Positions 59,737-64,000 of a stretch of 64,000 nucleotides of DNA are shown here, piece after piece. The stretch spans positions 248,001-312,000 of the forward strand of contig SEMN01000100.1 in assembly GCA_005408345.1 (NCBI GenBank), read 5' to 3'. The stretch comes from Macquaria australasica (lineage: Eukaryota; Chordata; Actinopteri; Centrarchiformes; Percichthyidae). Both the position numbers and the translations under genes were made by a program. The first letter of the stretch is position 1; every line of letters begins with the position of its first letter. Below the pieces are notes generated by a model. It was given only the letters and a program-made list of their open reading frames with translations. It ran no database searches and was not told the DNA's origin.

Positions 59737-62700
59737 CCATTCCTCCTCTCTCCTCTCCTTCTCCCAACCCAACCTCCTCCCTCTTTACACCCCTTCACTA
59801 GGACATCTGCTCCCCGAGCGTAGCTGCCATTGTGACGCTCCACACTAACAGGGGTTTTAGCCACTGGTAGTGTGAAATTAAACAGCCACCTCGTCCCTTG
59901 ATGATAAGTGGCGTCCTGTCTTCATGCTGCAGCTATCTCCTGTCACACAGCACAAGGTCACGCCTTCAAGGGTGAATTAGAGTTCACTATTATAAAAAAA
60001 AAAAAGAAGAGCGAACATGAAGGAGAGATAGTTGAAACTATCATGTTTAGACCTATTTTGATTTTTATTTTGTGCCATTTTTTTTTCTGTTGTTGACTGA
60101 ACCTCCATCTGATAGCGTATTGGACATGAATTTTACACTGCATCACCTCTGTCACGCTGCACCCATGTTCCCTTTTGTGCCCTGTTTTCATGAAAGTGAA
60201 CACACATGGAGCTGTCTCATAGTAGACATGTAATATTCAGTGTATTTAATGCACAGGTGAATATTCAGTACATGATAATTGCATTTTATTCAAAGACTCA
60301 CAATCAGAGAGGTAAACTTCAAAAAAGAAAGAGTCGTAAAAGTAATGAAAAGGCTTTTTTCCCTGGGCAAATTATCTTTTTGAAATTAATAGTTAATATT
60401 TTAGTATTGCTATATATTTTTAATTCACCCTTTGCATTTTTGCAAATATAATGTATCCTTCCACATTCATTTGACTGCACAGCCTTGATGAGACCTCAAA
60501 TGTGAATTAAAGCACTCCATTTTAAGAGGAAAATGAGTAATAATTCAGACATATTAATAATACATAATAATGCTATTCAGGAAAATTGAAAGTTTAAAAA
60601 CAGGGGAGAAGAGAGGGGGAAACATTAACTCTTGCATTGTTTAGTGGTGTTTTATGGTTGCAAGTCCAGGATATGATGTACACAGAGTGGCTATCAGAAC
60701 ACAGGAGGGCAGGCTAACCTATGTTTGGTCAGATCGGGTTGCGAGGTTAAGGAGGGCACATGACAGTTTTGTGAAGAAGGCTACTTTAACAGTCACTGTT
60801 AGACCAGACCATTCATTAATATTGATTGTCTTCGTTGATGATTGTTCAAGTCCCTGTCTCTTGTGACTTGTAACATGGTCATACTGGCAGGGCACAAAGA
60901 TGCTGCAGACAGACGGAGGTGTGTGGCAGTGTAAGAGTTGGTGGTGAAAGACGGAGGGGGGAGGGGGGTAAGAGGTGACTCTTTATCACTTTCTTTCCCT
61001 GTCTCATAAGATATCACTTTCTTCTCCATTCACTTACTCTCTCTCAATTTAAGATGGTTAAGCAAAGGAAATGAAATTCCTTTTTTTTTCTTACCAAGGC
61101 TTTTAAAAATAATATTAGAAAGTCTCATGATTATGATAGTATTAAAATGATTGAGATGGACTGTTAATGCCAATGGAGTAATTTTCCAGTTCTGCTTAAG
61201 CCCTAATAGCGGTGATAGAATGGCCTGGCTGGGCCCTGGGCCACATCATTTCCTTTTCTTAGGTGCAGTAGAAGGGCATCCTGTGGCTGAGGACCAAGCT
61301 GTTAACAGGCTGCACTGGTGGGGCAGACAGCTGGAGACTGAATTAGACTTCTGTATAATAAAGTGTAGCACAGTGAGCGGCACATGGATAGTCATGGATT
61401 GCGTAAACAATTCACTTTTAAATCTTTTTTGTAAATCTGAAATTGAGTAACTGTATGTTCATTAGTTGTTAAATTGATCGTTGTTTGAAGCTTTTAAGAG
61501 GGAGATTAAATCTTTTCAAGTTTAGCTTGACTCTGGTGTGGAGAAAATGACAATTAGGTATTCAGCAGAGGCTAGCGGCCCTTCATACTGAACGACTTTG
61601 CTGGATGGTTGTGTTTCTGTTGTGTTGGTTTGTTTCTCCTGTTGTGGGAGAGAAGGGAGGCTGAGAGTGCTGACAGAGTCTTGGGGGTCCACTCTGCAGT
61701 CATGACTCCTGCCTGGCTGGTTGCCCCATGGGTGCACATTGCGGCAGCCTGTTGACCAGCGTGGCAACTCCAGCTTACACAGTCACTTCCAGCCCCCCTC
61801 CCCTCTCTGTGTCTGAGTCCAGGCCATACTCTAACCAACCTTTGGCCATTCCCATTCTCTCTTTATATAGGGTCTCAAAAGACCTGCGATCACACTCATT
61901 GTTTAGTGATTGATTATTCAGCTGCTTTTATATCAAAGCAGCCGCTATAATTAAAAGATATAAACTAAAGCCCTGTGTCTTGTTTTTTAGTTAGTTTAGC
62001 ATTATAATTTTAGTCTGTAAAACACAGATAATTAGATCAAATGAATCAAGGACATTTTGGAAGTTGTGTTTTTGACACACAGGTGTGTCACGGACACTTC
62101 ACTTAAGTGTGTGAGGCCCACAATGTGAGTTTTTCAACTCTGCACTCAACCTGCACATGAAAAAACTGGGATACTATTTCAAGTTTTTATTTGTCTTAAT
62201 GTAATCTTAGACTACTATGAATATACTGTATGCATTTATTACATCTTTGGAAAAAACCTTTTTTCTTCTGAGTAAAACTGAAGCAGCTCACCAAAAGGGC
62301 AGATGTTCTATCAGGGATTTGTTTTAATCTTCTTGAGTATCTATAAATGGTTGGTAAAATAGAAAGGCAGATTTTGTCTCTATTTGATATTTCAGAATTT
62401 CAATACAACTATTTTTATTGAGTGTCAGCTCACTTTATTGACTAAAACATGGTTCATTCAGATGATTAATCATATACTAATTAATCATATTAATAACTAA
62501 ATAACAGAAAGGTTTAGAAATATTTAATAATACAGATCATCCTGATGTCATAGAACGAAAGTGTCTTACATGAATAATGTAATTAAGGAGCTGGGGTAAT
62601 CAATAACATGTAATAGAATTAGAGTAACCTCATTACAAAAGTTAAGCTAAATTATCTTGTATTTAAAAAAAAAAAAGAAGAGTTAAATCAAATGTTCACT

Positions 62701-63030
62701 ACTTTTTAAATTAATTCAATTGAAATGGATGTAGCATTTTAATTGTGAATTTATAAACAGAACCATTTTACCCATCTTGTGAAACTGGACGATATAGTTT
62801 GTAGATAATGAACACTGTTCAAATTGCTGTAGTGTGTTTTATGAATTTTGTGTTCATTCATTTTTTAAATACTAATACTTTACATTGTCTGGTAATTTTT
62901 CAATAGTAGAGAATAATGCTTTTACAGGATAGCTGTGTTTTTTATTCTGAAATTTTATTTTTGCTTTGTTACACTTTTTGTGATTGTCTACCTCACTCTC
63001 TCACTTTATCTTTATTTTTCTCTGTCACTC
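59735..63030. other. AT-rich non-coding stretch, no gene seen
   Basis: Mostly plain AT-rich DNA. G-rich runs lie at 60955-60968 and a T-rich run at 61081-61090. A balanced part at 61200-61350 and 61560-61920 could be regulatory. Direct repeats of ATTAATCATAT lie at 62465-62490. A poly(A) stretch lies at 62666-62678. No RNA gene or mobile element is recognised. Confidence 0.5.
62465..62490. repeat. Direct repeat of ATTAATCATAT
   Basis: The 11-mer occurs at 62465-62475 and 62480-62490. Each copy contains overlapping ATTA and TAAT homeodomain cores, and the second is followed by TAATAAC. Confidence 0.8.
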
Positions 63031-63045
63031 ACTCTCTCTCTCTCT

Positions 63046-63102
<57 letters not shown>
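63031..63102. repeat. (CT)n-(CA)n compound microsatellite
   Basis: A CT run ends in ACGC, followed by about 25 CA units. Confidence 0.97.
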
Positions 63103-63103
<1 letters not shown>

Positions 63104-63610
63104 TTTTTGATGAAAAAATGAGGGGCAGTGTGATTTGGGACAGCTTGGAGAAGCCAGCAGTGATGTCATTAAGCAGCACCCTGGATGATAAGGCAATCCC
63201 AGTCATTGAATACATAAATAAATTAAAATCATATCTTATGTATTCTTTTCACCTCCCTTCAGACCCCCGCTATCCCAAATCCTGACCCCTCATCCCTACC
63301 CCCTACCGCCACCCCTGCCTCCCCCAAACACACACATCACAAATGCACCCCTTCGCTGCTGATGTAGCCACCACCGCTGCTCCCTTCCCCCTCGTGTCCA
63401 CCGGCATATCAGAAAAAAAAAATTTGAATGCAGCTTTGCAATAAATAATGCATTTCACTAATACGCATTCAGGTGGAGTCAGTCTTTGGCCCCATCTCAT
63501 GCACATCCAGAGAGGAGAGAAATATAGAATCCAAGAAGGGAAGGCTTTCCTCCTGAACTGAAAGCGGTGACGGCTCGATAATAGGCTAAAACAACGAGCA
63601 TGAGAGCGAA

Positions 63611-63613
<3 letters not shown>
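63103..63613. promoter_or_regulatory. Candidate conserved block at right end
   Basis: The segment 63120-63260 contains GATGTCATTAAGCAGC, GGCAATCCCAGTCATTGAAT and ATAAATAAATTAAAATCATA. The segment 63420-63480 contains GCTTTGCAATAAATAATGC and CTAATACGCATTCAGG. Between them is C-rich DNA (63262-63400). Both motif-rich parts look like enhancer or 5'-flanking DNA. An acceptor-like tract ends in CCTTCAG at about 63262, but no open exon follows clearly. Confidence 0.28.

Positions 63614-63650
<37 letters not shown>
63614..63650. repeat. (GA)n microsatellite
   Basis: About 17 GA units within a purine-rich stretch that continues to 63720. GAGA tracts of this kind are common in 5' regions of vertebrate developmental genes. 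Here it may mark an upstream region, but no promoter is visible. Confidence 0.95.
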
Positions 63651-63655
<5 letters not shown>

Positions 63656-63942
63656 AGTGAGACAGAGAATGAGAGAGAGGGAACAGAGGATGAAGAGGGG
63701 GGCCAAGAGAGAGCGAGAGAGTGGCAAGCATATTATAACTCATCCATGTGGATCACCCTAGTAGATTGGGAGCAATCCCTTGTTGAAATTGTCTTCTAAA
63801 CACTTAGAGAGAAGGAGACAGAACGGAGCAGCCAGCCCATCTCAGTGTGCCTGTGTGTGTATTCTCACACTGCCTGCTATCCCAGCCAAGGTAGAGAGAC
63901 CTCTGACAGACCGCTTGCATGTGTGTGTATTTCACTTTGCTC
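63651..63942. other. Non-coding edge sequence
   Basis: Purine-rich DNA gives way to balanced DNA. A CCAAG|GTAGAG word at 63889-63894 could be a weak donor. The window ends before its context can be judged. No frame carries a domain. Confidence 0.4.

Positions 63943-63976
<34 letters not shown>
63943..63976. repeat. (GT)n-(GC) microsatellite at window end
   Basis: About 13 GT units leading into GCGCGCGTGTG, alternating purine-pyrimidine DNA. Confidence 0.94.
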
Positions 63977-63977
<1 letters not shown>

Positions 63978-64000
63978 CTTGTGCCGTTGCCTATCTTGCG

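Noticed and set aside
1..64000. CRISPR arrays, operons, phage or bacterial defence systems
   Set aside because: No spaced direct repeats of suitable length, no ribosome-binding sites and no long collinear coding frames. All features point to vertebrate nuclear DNA.

Overview
The window looks like nuclear DNA of a spiny-rayed (percomorph) teleost fish. I infer this from the very dense long (CA)n/(GT)n microsatellites, about twenty arrays in 64 kb, with some uninterrupted for 70-100 bp. Two interspersed repeats that I recognise as common in percomorph genomes support it: a foldback-like DNA element at 20299-20754 with CACTCAGTG...CACTGAGTG ends, and a block at 26469-26770 carrying the recurring 'catgctaacat...aacattgccat' fish repeat. 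There are no operons, Shine-Dalgarno sites, phage genes or CRISPR arrays, and no sign of a prokaryote.

I could not support any protein-coding gene. The longest open frame is 193 codons (36555-37136, minus strand). None of the open frames shows a domain, a conserved motif or codon use that I recognise, and several are only translations of CA/GT repeats or begin at GTG. The window is best read as intergenic DNA (a gene desert) or the inside of a very long intron. A few splice-site-bounded candidate exons are listed at low confidence: minus 52314-52451, plus 51231-51343, plus 25302-25519 and minus 10930-10964.

Layout: AT-rich plain DNA alternates with blocks of 200-1000 bp of more balanced composition that are dense in homeodomain, POU, SOX and bHLH-type words. 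Such blocks are typical of conserved non-coding enhancers near developmental regulators. The clearest are at about 23930-24340, 27600-28140, 31620-32110, 32700-32960, 33500-33780, 34800-35150, 43850-44110, 46900-47520, 52200-52540, 56140-57150, 58990-59130 and 63100-63560. Conservation cannot be tested here, so these are inferences from composition and motif content.

The strongest direct observations are: (1) the 456-bp terminal-inverted-repeat element with a nested 49-bp internal inverted repeat (46/49 matching), lying in TA-repeat DNA; (2) a near-consensus SOX-POU composite site with a 12-bp palindromic octamer-like site 12 bp away (32014-32052); (3) several exact palindromes and hairpins (8911-8939, 24093-24108, 41968-41983, 42090-42112); (4) a 138-nt, phase-symmetric, fully open candidate exon with near-ideal splice sites on the minus strand at 52314-52451. 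I saw no convincing new multi-gene system.
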